A stretch of 64,000 nucleotides of DNA, from the NCBI GenBank assembly GCA_015501585.1, contig JADNRY010000177.1, positions 62,001 to 126,000 on the forward strand, given 5' to 3'. The DNA comes from Rhodocollybia butyracea. Its lineage: Eukaryota; Basidiomycota; Agaricomycetes; Agaricales; Omphalotaceae. How positions within the stretch are numbered: the first letter of the stretch is position 1; each line of letters opens with the position of its first letter. The position numbers were made by a program, and so were the translations under genes. The notes below the pieces were generated by a model that worked only from the letters and a program-made list of their open reading frames with translations, ran no database searches and was not told the origin of the DNA. Of this stretch, positions 54,996 through 64,000 are shown in pieces.

Positions 54996-55699
54996 ACGTT
55001 TCATTGAAGATGTAGCCCAAATATATCGGCTAATTGCTGTGAGAGCTTATGCAATGCTTATGTAAAGTTTGTGGGGACTGCATTTGCCCAGAGTAGCCAG
55101 ATATGTCCAAAAAAGGAAAATCGTGGCCCACATCGGATGTTAGCACGTAGAGTCATGTTTGTCGTCTCATCAGCGTCTCCGCGTTACATGTCGCCTTTTT
55201 AGCGGTTGCAAATACGCTCTATTGCGTTCCGCGGTGAATGTCCTTGTTTAGCACGGGACAATGTCACACAGCACAAAGAAACACCGTCCTCGAGGCCTCG
55301 ACTGTCAAGACGATTTCCGAGCGCTGGTGACGTGGGTAACGCAGAGGGTTGTTCTGTTACAGAATGCGGATGTCAGGTACATGCCCAGGAAGGGAATGGA
55401 AAGCTGCTGCGCGTAGTGGAATGGGTAGAGTTTGAGCTCAAGATATGAAGAAATATGGATGCAGCGAATTCGAAGATTCCATTTCAGATAGATTGCAGAT
55501 GTATCTCGACGGCGATGCGATGATGAGAACCTTGCAGGGTATTGAGGTAGGGCCCAAAAGCAATTGAGGACGGGCGTATCGAGACGTCACTAAAACTACA
55601 ACAGTCAGAAAACAGATCACGAAAATCAATGTACGATATACCTCAACAAAGTCGGACCAGTACATTCCGAGAATGCGGTCCTATGAATTCAGACGTAAA

Positions 55700-56886
55700 A
55701 AAGGGAGGGAAAAGTGATACGAAAGGAGTTTTTGCTCACCTTCAGACACAAGCCTAAGCTAGTAATGTCTAAGCGAAGGCCTGAGCACATAAGCATGCAC
55801 CGTAGGCCACGAGTAGGTTTGCATCCCATTAGTTACAATCGAGTGCCTTGTCGTAGAAATGTCTCCATAAATGACCACGGTTGAGAACGGGAGAAGTTCA
55901 AGGTTCAGAACAGTCGAAGACGCCGGTCAATTGGAGGAGATTCGAAAATTCTTGATCACGTGGTAGAAAGTGGCGCGGTCACACGTGAATTGGGGGTTTC
56001 TTCGTAACCACTGCCAGGGCTAGCTTTCCACTCAAGCCATTCATACCCGCTACTAGCTAGTACTTGAGATCCCGTCCTCCTCTCAGTCACCACTGCTTCC
56101 TCGCTACGTGTGTCCTATGCTAAAACTCGTCAGGCCCGTCGTCGCAACATCATTCAAGTTTATGGTGTCCTGAACATCCCCACATGTTGAGATCTTCTCC
56201 GTTTATTGTGAATATCAATTGAAGTGTCGAGTGTGGGGGTGTTTACGCCAGATTAAGCAGGAAAAGGAGGTTTCGTAGTGTCGCGGGTGCTTTGGCATTG
56301 AAATTGAAGAAGGGCAACAACTCGGATTCTGATCTTGAAAGAGTTCTACCGGACGGCCCGGATCTGGACTCAGGCTGGGATTGGGGGATTTCCTGCTTCC
56401 TCTTCCTTGATTGACTTTGGCCACTACGCTCTCCAAGTAACCCAGGACAGCTCAAGTGTCAAACGTCCCCATCTTGATTCTTTCCACTTGGCACAAGCAC
56501 AAACCTTCTACTTCTGCATACGGGTGCTGTGCCAAACATAGGAGTCGATTAATTTTGTCCAGGGGCGGCGAAATCCAACTCCAAGCGTTCACACAAGGTG
56601 TGACCGAGACACCTGTATTGTTTTCACTTAGACCAGCTAATAAGCTATACTCAGGCCTACTCGGATCGCTGGATAGACAGATCCATCCTCAATTTTTGTC
56701 GCTCTCTACCTCTCCGTATTCTAAATACCCCGCGGCCCTGGCAATTAAGATTTAAGTAGCTCATCCCTACCTAACGCCACCGCTCGGCATCAGAATTGGT
56801 ACTCAACTGGTTCTCGGCGGAGCTACGCGTCCCTCTGAATGCAAAGCTAAGCATCATCACCTATCATCACCCACACTACTAAGCGG
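55700..56886. other. Upstream region of the tandem membrane-protein genes; duplicated flank
   Basis: 56040-56760 is similar to 59280-60170 (shared CCTCCTCTCAG.CACCACTG, GATCGAGTGTGGGGGYGTT-like GTCGAGTGTGGGGG, ATTAAGCA), showing that promoter regions were duplicated with the genes. No further gene is seen. Confidence 0.6.
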
Positions 56887-56900
56887 TATATATGTATAAA
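56887..56900 (+). promoter_or_regulatory. TATA box of the first tandem gene
   Basis: TATATATGTATAAA, 131 bp before the ATG at 57018; the paralog has TATATAAAT at the equivalent place. Confidence 0.45.
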
Positions 56901-57017
56901 GCTACCGCCCCTCCCCCTCCGCGGAATAACGCTCCCCTTCCCTTTCAAGCGAAATCCAGGATCCTACTGGTACTCTTTCTTCTCCATCATTTGAAGAGGA
57001 ATCTAGGTTCCGAAATC

Positions 57018-58432
57018 ATGCTATTCGAAGAATCCGCTACTCTGACAAAGACTGGCAGCATGGTATGGTACAATCTTATCGGTAGCATCGTAATGAGTGT
57101 GGAGTTTGGTTAGTTCTTCCTTTGCCTATACTTCACTTCGAAAGAAAACTCACCGGTTAGGCTAACGCCAGGTATATACATCCTCGCTTCCACTATCACT
57201 TTACATCTTCTTTGGTCAGTTGGCTACATTCAGAATTCGATGCGGCTCGTTTCCAATTCATTTCATTCTTCTAATCATCTATCCTCTTAATTCCATAGTC
57301 GGAAAGGCTTACAAAAACCCCGCGTCATAATTCTCTTCACAACGCAACTCATCCTTATCCTCGTTTCCATCTGGCAATTTACCACCGTCAATGGAAATCT
57401 ACTTGCCCAACTATGCGATGTCCTCGTTAATCCAGAACTCAAAATGCTTTTAAACCAGACGCTAGAGGATAGACTCACTCTCTCCAGCACCCAAAACAAA
57501 ATCTGGAGCGAAGTGTCCGTATGGCCTGGGAATATCAAAGTAAGTCGGCGAATTTCGATACTACTTACGTCCTATACTAACTTCTTCTCTCCTGGCTAAA
57601 CTCGAATTTTAGTTTCTTATTGCGGACAGCATTGTAGCCTACCGAGCTTGGACATTATGGCGGCATCACGCCTTTGTTCAATGGTTATTAGCATTCTTCG
57701 GAATGAGCAATGCAGGTACGCGCCGTTGTTACTTGAAAAAGCATCAGGTCTGAAGACACTCCTTGTAGTGATAAACATTGTAGACGGCTTCTACTCCAGC
57801 GGCATTGCCAAAGCCCCCTCTTCAGGCTCTCTCCGTCTCTTCAGTCAAAGCTTTTTTCTTATGGTCTCGCTAGCGTTGAACATCCTAGCTACTGCGCTTA
57901 TTGTCTATAAAACTTGGTAAGCAACTGCTCGAATTTTGACTATCGGCTTGACTCATGAAATTATGCTGTATCAGGACACACGCAAACGCAACGAGACACT
58001 TGGTCGTGGAATCTCCCAGTACCTCATCGAAACGCTCTCCATCCCTGAATCTACTTGTATTTTTGGTAGAATCGGGGACATCATTTTTCATTCTGCAGGT
58101 ATGATTCCATTGCCCTTGCCTTTATTTCCCAATGATTGGGGTTATTCCCTGAGCAACTTTGAAGTTCCATATGGATCTGATTTGTGTCCTAGACTGGATT
58201 ATGCGTATCACTAAGCATCCTTGTCTCGTCCTCGAATGCCAATGAGGTGCTTTCTGCGAACATTGTTGCTGATGCATCTGTTATGGCATTGGTAAGTTGG
58301 GCGGCATGTACTGCATATACTGTAGTAGTGCCGGTGCTAGTGATCTATCCGATGGATTGACTTTTTTTGTAGGGCTTTTATCCGACATCAGTGACAATAG
58401 TTGCTCATTTCATGCTGGATCGGGGTATATAG
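57018..58432 (+). CDS. Multi-pass membrane protein, tandem copy 1 (8 exons)
   Basis: Exons: 57018-57108, 57172-57214, 57299-57539, 57613-57715, 57742(or 57748)-57916, 57975-58098, 58193-58291, 58373-58432; all GT-AG and in phase. The protein starts MLFEESATLTKTGSMVWYNL; helices follow, with PRVIILFTTQLILILVSIWQ, a luminal loop ending WPGNIK, the family signature FLIADSIVAYRAWTLWRHHA, then LNILATALIVYKTW, LLVFLVESGTSFFILQ and a short tail VTIVAHFMLDRGI. Intron 4 appears to be only 26 or 32 nt. Same family as the 27-28.7 kb gene. Function unknown; a receptor-like role is only a guess. Confidence 0.75.
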
Positions 58433-60285
58433 GTATAACTACTCAGGATCAGATGGTACTCAGGCTCTAGGTAGGAGTCTTTATCAACCAGTACGTTTGC
58501 GTCGCTTAAACTCTGCATCCGTCTTCTCCAGATTGACTAGGACTAAAAAGAATCTTCTACCGTCAAACTGCTGCATAATAGTGGCTGCAAAGAGTGCGAA
58601 GTTCGCTTTGCCGCTACTGGCATACTCACCAGATCTGGAGCCTGGCCACCCAGCGTTCACCTATGCCCTACAAGTGGTCACCCTCATCCGTGGCTGGACA
58701 CGATGATGGCCAGCAAAACCACTGCAAAACCCTCGTTCGAGCTTGTAGTCACTCAGAATCAGTCAGCAGGAGCCCCTGGCTCCCTATTTGTCCTGACTAC
58801 TTCAGGGCTGGGACGACTCCCCTTGTTATCTACATATATTTACTTGAAAATTCAGGATATTCACTACAACACATTCATGGTAACGGTTGGTTTGGGATTC
58901 AGAATTCAGCCTTGAAGGGTTCTCAAGGCGCAAAGGACGTGTAAGGAGTCCCGCGTCACTATCTGGCTTCGAGTTGTAAGAGGGTATGTTTCAAGATGGG
59001 GCAGTGTATGTTTTTCCTTACCCAGTGAATAAAGCGGAACAAAGCATGGAGGTACAATGTAGTATATCTTGCCGCATTGAATCGCGAATGGCAAGCAGGA
59101 AAGCGGGAAGTTCAGCGTTCAAACGTTCAACGAAGAAGTTAGAATTCGACAAAACATATGCGATTCGACGCGGTAACTCTAAATCCACGTGGCGAAAAAT
59201 CCGTGGGCGTCACGCGTTTAACAAAGTTTTTCCATGAACCACGACTCCGAGTGGCTAACTTTCATGTCTTTGCTCAAGCTATTCGAACTCATACTGGCTA
59301 ATACTCAAGATATTGTCCTCCTCTCAGCCACCACTGCCGCCTCGCTACGTGTCCTCAGGCCTGATAAGGAACTATCATTACAAGTTTACAACGTCCAACA
59401 ACTATCCCCACATGGTAATGTCTTCTCCGTCTATTGTATCTGCTCAAGGATCCGCGTTGTTCGCTGCATTTCAATCTATCAATAGAACTTGAAAGGATCG
59501 AGTGTGGGGGCGTTCAGGCCGGATTAAGCAAGAGGACGATGCTTCAGTATCGCGGGTGCAAAAACTTGGGATCTGATCTCGAAAGAGTCCTGCTGCGCCG
59601 GACCTGGGCCTCGATTTGAAGCATTCTCAGTTTTTGGAAGAGTCCATTGGCATGACAAGTGCGACGCATGATTCGGCCCATGGATATCTCCCTTCCTTGC
59701 TTCCTTCTATAACACCACTGCACTCCTTTAGTAACCCATGGGCCCAGTGGTAGGCGGGCATGTCGAGTGTCAAACGTCAACCATCTCTTGATTCTCTCTT
59801 TCAAAGCACATGCTGAACTTCCCAAACGTTCTTCTTCTACATACAGTAAGTTGATCGCCATAACTTCGAATTCTACTGTTCTATACAGATTCTATGTAAC
59901 CTAGTTTGATTCGTTGGGTCCGAGGGGCGGCGAAATCCAATTCAACAACCAGCGACATCGGTTCCTCATCGATAACAAGGTACATATGACCGCAGAGACT
60001 CTTGTAGTGTTTCTTTTCACTCAGACTAGCTATTAATCTATAATACGGTCGCTGGATGTCAGGCAGATCCACCCACAGACTCACCCACAGATTTTATCTC
60101 TCGCAATGACTCTCATTTCGAATGTCCACACCAGTCCACACCGCGGCCCTGGTAATTTAAGCTTTAAGTAGCTCACCATGCTACCGGAAACCTAGCCACC
60201 GCTCACATCATTTGATGGTGACTCACCTGCTCTCCGGCGGAGCTAAATCGCTACGCGTCCCTCGAAACCTAAACCTGAAGCGCGG
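58433..60285. other. Spacer between tandem copies, itself duplicated
   Basis: 58440-58980 resembles 61870-62360 (3' flanks) and 59280-60170 resembles 56040-56760 (5' flanks). The duplicated unit is therefore about 3.2-3.4 kb and includes promoter, gene and 3' flank. Short frames here are not supported. Confidence 0.6.
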
Positions 60286-60294
60286 TATATAAAT
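60286..60294 (+). promoter_or_regulatory. TATA box of the second tandem gene
   Basis: TATATAAAT, 124 bp before the ATG at 60410, after a conserved AGCGCGG/AAGCGG context shared with copy 1. Confidence 0.45.
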
Positions 60295-60409
60295 ATCTAC
60301 TGCCCTCGCAGAATAACGCCCTTTTCCCTTTCATGCAATTTCCTGGTTCCTAGTAGTAGTGTTCCTTGTCGAAATCTCCACCATTTGAAGAGGAATCTAT
60401 TCCAGAATC

Positions 60410-61862
60410 ATGCTCTTCGAGGAATCCGGCACTCTTACAAAGATCGGCAGCCTGTTATGGTACAATCTTATCGGAAGCGTCCTGATGAGTGTAGAGTTTG
60501 GTTTGTTGCTCCTTTCCTTATACTTTGAAAGAAACTCACTGTTTAGTACTCCAGGTATATACATCCTTGCTTCCGCTATCACTTTACATCTTCTTTAGTA
60601 AGTTGGCTATTTGAATTCAATGATAGTCGTTTTTCATTCTTCTAATCATATATTCCCTTATTCCACAGTCAAAAAGGCTTACAAAAACCCCGTGTCATAA
60701 CTCTCTTCACAACGCAACTCATCCTTATCGTCATTTCTATCTGGCAATTTACCACCGTAAACGGAGAGCTACTCGCTCAACTATTCGATGTCCTCGCTAA
60801 TCCGAAACTCAAAATGATTCTCAGTCAGCAACTGGAGGATAGACTCACCCTCGCCATGCAAACCACAATCTGGACCAAAGTAGGCGTATGGCCTGCGAAT
60901 ATCAAAGTAAATCGGTGGATTTCCCTACTATGCTAGCGTTTTCTCCCGGGGCTAAACTTGAATGTAGCTTTTGATCGGGGACAGCATTGTAGCTTATAGA
61001 GCTTGGGTATTATGGCGACAGCACACTATTGTCCGTTGGGTGTTAGGATTTTTAGGAATAAGCAATGCAGGTACGCCCAGTGTTCCTTGAAAAGAATTGG
61101 TTCTTAAAACACCCGTTGTAGTGGTAAACATCATCGACGGCTTCTACTCCAGCGGAATTGCCAAAGCTCCTTCTTCTGGCACTCTCCGCCTTGTCAGCCA
61201 AAGTTTTTTTCTCATAGTCTCGGTATCGTTGAACGTTCTGGCTACCATGCTTATTGTTTACAAAACCTGGTAAGCAATGGGTTCTTTTGCGAAGTTCCAC
61301 TTGGTACTCGAATTTTGACTTTTGACTTGACTCATTAATTTGCGCTGTGATAGGACACACGCAAACGCAACGAGACACTTGGTCGCGGATTCGCATAGCA
61401 CTCTACTATCGAAGCGCTCCCCATCCCTGAATCTACTGGTATTTTTAGTAGAATCGGGGACGACATTTTTCATTCTACAGGTAAGATTCCGTTACCGCCA
61501 TCCCCACCTCTTTACCTCCGGCTACTTGGGGGTTATTTTCCAATCACATTCTCTTACTCAACTTGAAATTCTGTCTGGATCTGATCCTTATCCTAGGCTG
61601 GATTCTGCATCTCCCTAGCCATCCTAGTCTCGTCCCCCAAAGCTAGTGATGTGCTCTCCGCAAACATTGTTTCTGATGCAGTTGTTATGGCACTGGTAAG
61701 TCGGGCGGACACAAACACTATGCTGTCGTATGCTGTCATACGTTGTAGTGTTAAGAACTTATTCGACTTATTGGCTCATCCTTGGCTTTTTTGTAGGGCT
61801 TTTATCCCACATCAGTGACCATAGTCGCTCATTTCATGCTGGATCGAGATATATATATATAG
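60410..61862 (+). CDS. Multi-pass membrane protein, tandem copy 2 (8 exons)
   Basis: Exons: 60410-60500, 60555-60597, 60669-60906, 60968-61070, 61095-61269, 61354-61480, 61597-61695, 61797-61862. The protein closely follows copy 1: MLFEESGTLTKIGSLLWYNL, PRVITLFTTQLILIVISIWQ, LLIGDSIVAYRAWVLWRQHT, LNVLATMLIVYKTW, LLVFLVESGTTFFILQ. Intron 4 is again tiny (61071-61094, 24 nt); reading through it gives a TGA after six codons, so either it is spliced or the gene is dead. The termination codon lies in an AT repeat (ATATATATATATAG). Confidence 0.7.
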
Positions 61863-63130
61863 CCAGTCAAGGGTGCTAGGTAGGAGTCAAATTTTCACTG
61901 TCTTGAGTGTAATCGTTTTGCCTAAAATACAGTTCCTAGGACTCGGAGGAAACCTTCTACCGCTGCATAACTGTACCAGAGAGTTCGAAGTTCGCTTCGC
62001 CGCCACTGGTATACTCACCAGATCTAGGGGCTGGCTACCCGGTGTTCGCTCCAAGTGGTCACTTTCATTTGCGGCCGAACTTCACGATCACGGCTAGCAA
62101 AACCCAGTCAACATCCCTGTCGTTACTTGCCTGGATCACTCGGAGGTTGAATCGGTTGTAGGTATTTCGGGATTTATCTTCACTATCCCAGCAGATGACT
62201 CTCCCCTCATATACCGTCCTCTTTCCTGCCTTCGAAAATGTTGAATACTCGCTATATGGTAATGGTTGGCTTGTAATTCAGCCTTAATGGGTTATCAAGA
62301 GCGCAGAGGATAGCATGAGTACCGTATCAGCGTTTATCTTTGAGATGTGAAAGGGTGTGCTCCATGATGCGGTGGTTTTTTAGGCGGTGAACTTACAGAT
62401 ACTAAATTATGTAACTCTCTGACTTGGAGACAAGAAAAGTTCCAAGCACTCCAAATTTTGAACATTGCTTATTGAAACGGCTACTTCTCAGCAACCCAGC
62501 CGGCAGTACAACATATTGTAGATTTTATGGCTGCGATGATTAAGTATGAGTTTGAATAACTACTGGAGATTTTGGGGCTAAGTACGTATGATGATCAATT
62601 TACCGTTTAATAGTACCTTAATAGAGCTGCTCACATTATTTTTAATCATAAATTGACCCCCTCCCATTCCCAGACGTAATTGGTTCTTCCCGAATCTGAA
62701 GCATATTAATTTTTGAGTGGGAAGCCTTTGGTTTGACTAATCTGAAGACTGAGGCTAAACTCTGTGTAATAGACGCTATACAGATGAAACTTGGATGAAA
62801 CCCTTGATTTCACTCAGACTAGGTGCGATAGGACCAAAATATACATCAGTCATGAATCATTTTGTTGATCAATTCAATGAAGGCAGCACACTAATAGCTC
62901 ACATAAAACTTAAAGAAGAAGCATCCGTGAAAAAGGACATTCACGTTCACGGTTCCACCAAGCCGGCTGTTAGCTGTGCTTCGGCAAACCCATAATAATA
63001 GTCGTATAAGTATCTAAAGTTAGACTTTGCGCCTTCGAGAACATATAAAATGATCACTTAAACAACACACTTCCACCTGCTACTTGAATTTCTAGGTCCT
63101 TTCCGCAAAGCACCATTCGATTCCAGAGTC
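61863..63130. other. Spacer between tandem copies 2 and 3
   Basis: 61870-62360 is the duplicated 3' flank. 62400-63060 holds no recognisable gene or repeat; the open frame 62795-62995 has no supporting feature. Confidence 0.5.
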
Positions 63131-64000
63131 ATGCTCTTCGAAGAAAGTGGCATCATTGCTGCATATGGAAAGGAGAGAACATATACTGTTATTGGAGCGG
63201 CTGTAATGTGTGTTGGATCCGGTGTGCTGATTTCGTTATACTAAGTACTCCCAAAATGTACACACTGATACGGTCTGTGGCAGGTTTCTACATGGCTGCT
63301 TCTGCTATAGCACTATATTTCCTTGGGTAGGAGTTACTATCCAGGTTCAAATTAATCTGTAACTAAGCGGCTCCCCTGCAGTAAAAATGGTTTGCACAAA
63401 CGGCCGGTCCTGGTTCTGTTTATTATCCAGGTTATTCTTATTCTGGCCTGTGTCTTGCAAATTGCAGTCGTGAATGGGAATTTGCTGGACATATTATTTT
63501 GTTTTATGATGGATCCAAAACTGGATTTTGACCAGGACCTTGCCAATAAGTCTACTGCCTGTGATGTCCGTAACAACGTATGGGCCACGCTGCTGGGATG
63601 GCCTGGGAATCTCAGTGTTTGTCAAATCCTCATTTGATATACTCTCAATCCTGAATTTTTTTCTACCAAATTGAAACAATTTAGCTAGTGATTGGTGACT
63701 CTGTTGTAGTTTGGCGAGCTTGGACATTGTGGGAGCACCATACCGGCGTCCAATGGATGCTGGTAATCTTTGGAATATGTAATGGAGGTATGTGCCAGAA
63801 CAGAAGTTCCAAAAATGTCGCAGTGCTCATCCCGAACATCTACTTCTTAGTGGCAAACATTGTGGCAAACTTATACAGCTCTATCTCAGATATAACCGAT
63901 CCTACTATACGCATGGTCCTCCAGAACTTTTATCTCATATTATCGCTGGTATTAAATATTCTTGCTACTATGCTCATTGCATACAAAATATGGTTGGTAC
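63131..64000 (+). CDS. Multi-pass membrane protein, tandem copy 3 (diverged, cut by the window end)
   Basis: Exons: 63131-63221, 63284-63326, 63382-63616, 63685-63787, 63824-63992; the rest lies beyond 64000. It starts MLFEESGIIAAYGKERTYTV, then PVLVLFIIQVILILACVLQI, WPGNLS, LVIGDSVVVWRAWTLWEHHT and LNILATMLIAYKIW. The exon layout is identical to copies 1 and 2 but the sequence is clearly more diverged, so this is the older duplicate. Intron 4 (63788-63823) is 36 nt with GTATGT...CGCAG ends and could alternatively be translated. Confidence 0.7.

Larger units (their letters stand above)
54277..55220. mobile_element. Inverted-repeat element (944 bp) carrying telomere-like repeats
   Basis: Perfect 14-bp termini AGAGCGTATTTGCA (54277) and TGCAAATACGCTCT (55207-55220) are flanked by ATT on both sides (54274-54276, 55221-55223), a 3-bp target duplication supported by the unbroken paralogous site at 51.6 k. 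A second inverted pair, GCAGTCCCCACAAACTTTAC, lies inside (54535 and about 55083 reversed). The phrase ATGTCCAAAAAAGGAA is repeated four times in variants. No protein is encoded. Confidence 0.75.
53140..55700. repeat. Repeat family X, copy 3, split by a 944-bp element
   Basis: 53140-54276 and 55221-55700 are the left and right parts; joined, they align with 40.5-42.0 kb. The split lies in GCCTGAAAA..CATTGCGTTCC, equivalent to GCCTGAAAAGCCGTCGCGTT at 51590. Confidence 0.65.

Noticed and set aside
61354..61480. Apparent premature stop (TAG) in exon 6 of tandem copy 2
   Set aside because: The stop appears only in the wrong frame. With the splice phase used in copy 1 the exon reads THANATRHLVADSHS... 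without stop and ends LVESGTTFFILQ.
1..64000. CRISPR arrays, operons, bacterial-type promoters or rRNA
   Set aside because: The sequence is eukaryotic (spliceosomal introns, LTR elements); no regularly spaced short repeats with unique spacers and no rRNA-like segment were seen.

Overview
This 64 kb window is fungal nuclear DNA, almost certainly from a mushroom-forming basidiomycete (Agaricomycetes). The evidence is dense 45-85 bp GT-AG introns, several lineage-typical multi-pass membrane protein families, a DUF6533-type gene, a RecQ-like helicase relic of the type amplified in these fungi, and Ty3/Gypsy polyproteins of agaricomycete type. Host genes are sparse; most of the window is nested mobile DNA in different states of decay. 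Family names rest on motif recognition, because no search could be run.

Left block (1-26.6 kb) is a nest of Ty3/Gypsy elements. Element A is a gag fragment at 1-1522. The same sequence appears inverted and apparently identical at 24208-25729, inside a longer minus-strand gag region with a possible LTR at its 5' side. Element B (1523-22.9 kb, plus strand) is a decayed chromovirus: gag, protease, RT, RNase H, integrase, chromodomain and an accessory ORF. It is interrupted by a 1.7 kb non-coding insertion, by a foldback segment in RT, and by a whole second retroelement. That second one, element C (11840-21945), has near-identical 660 bp LTRs, an 801-aa gag, protease, a broken pol and an extra 444-aa ORF after integrase.

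Middle block (26.6-56 kb) holds an intact 8-exon seven-TM gene (27.2-28.7 kb, minus), the relic of a DIRS/Ngaro-like reverse transcriptase with a spliceosomal intron (32.5-33.9 kb), a long dead membrane-protein gene (about 36.1-39.5 kb) and a minus-strand DUF6533 gene (47.6-49.7 kb). Three diverged copies of an approximately 3 kb repeat, here called X, lie at 40.4-45.9, 50.5-52.9 and 53.1-55.7 kb. Comparing these copies dates and bounds many insertions: a hAT-type MITE with a perfect 8-bp target duplication, a solo LTR with a perfect 5-bp duplication and an intact empty site, two copies of a 350-bp near-palindrome, a helicase-carrying inverted-repeat element with a 9-bp duplication, and a 944-bp inverted-repeat element loaded with telomere-like CCCTAA repeats and a tRNA-like sequence.

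Right block (56-64 kb) is a tandem array of three paralogous multi-pass membrane protein genes on the plus strand with the same exon layout (57018-58432, 60410-61862, and 63131 running off the window). They belong to the same broad family as the minus-strand gene at 27-28.7 kb. At one conserved intron position all three seem to carry introns of only 24-36 nt. Interstitial telomere-like repeats, a RecQ-like helicase relic and amplified membrane-protein genes together suggest, but do not prove, a subtelomeric or otherwise repeat-rich location.
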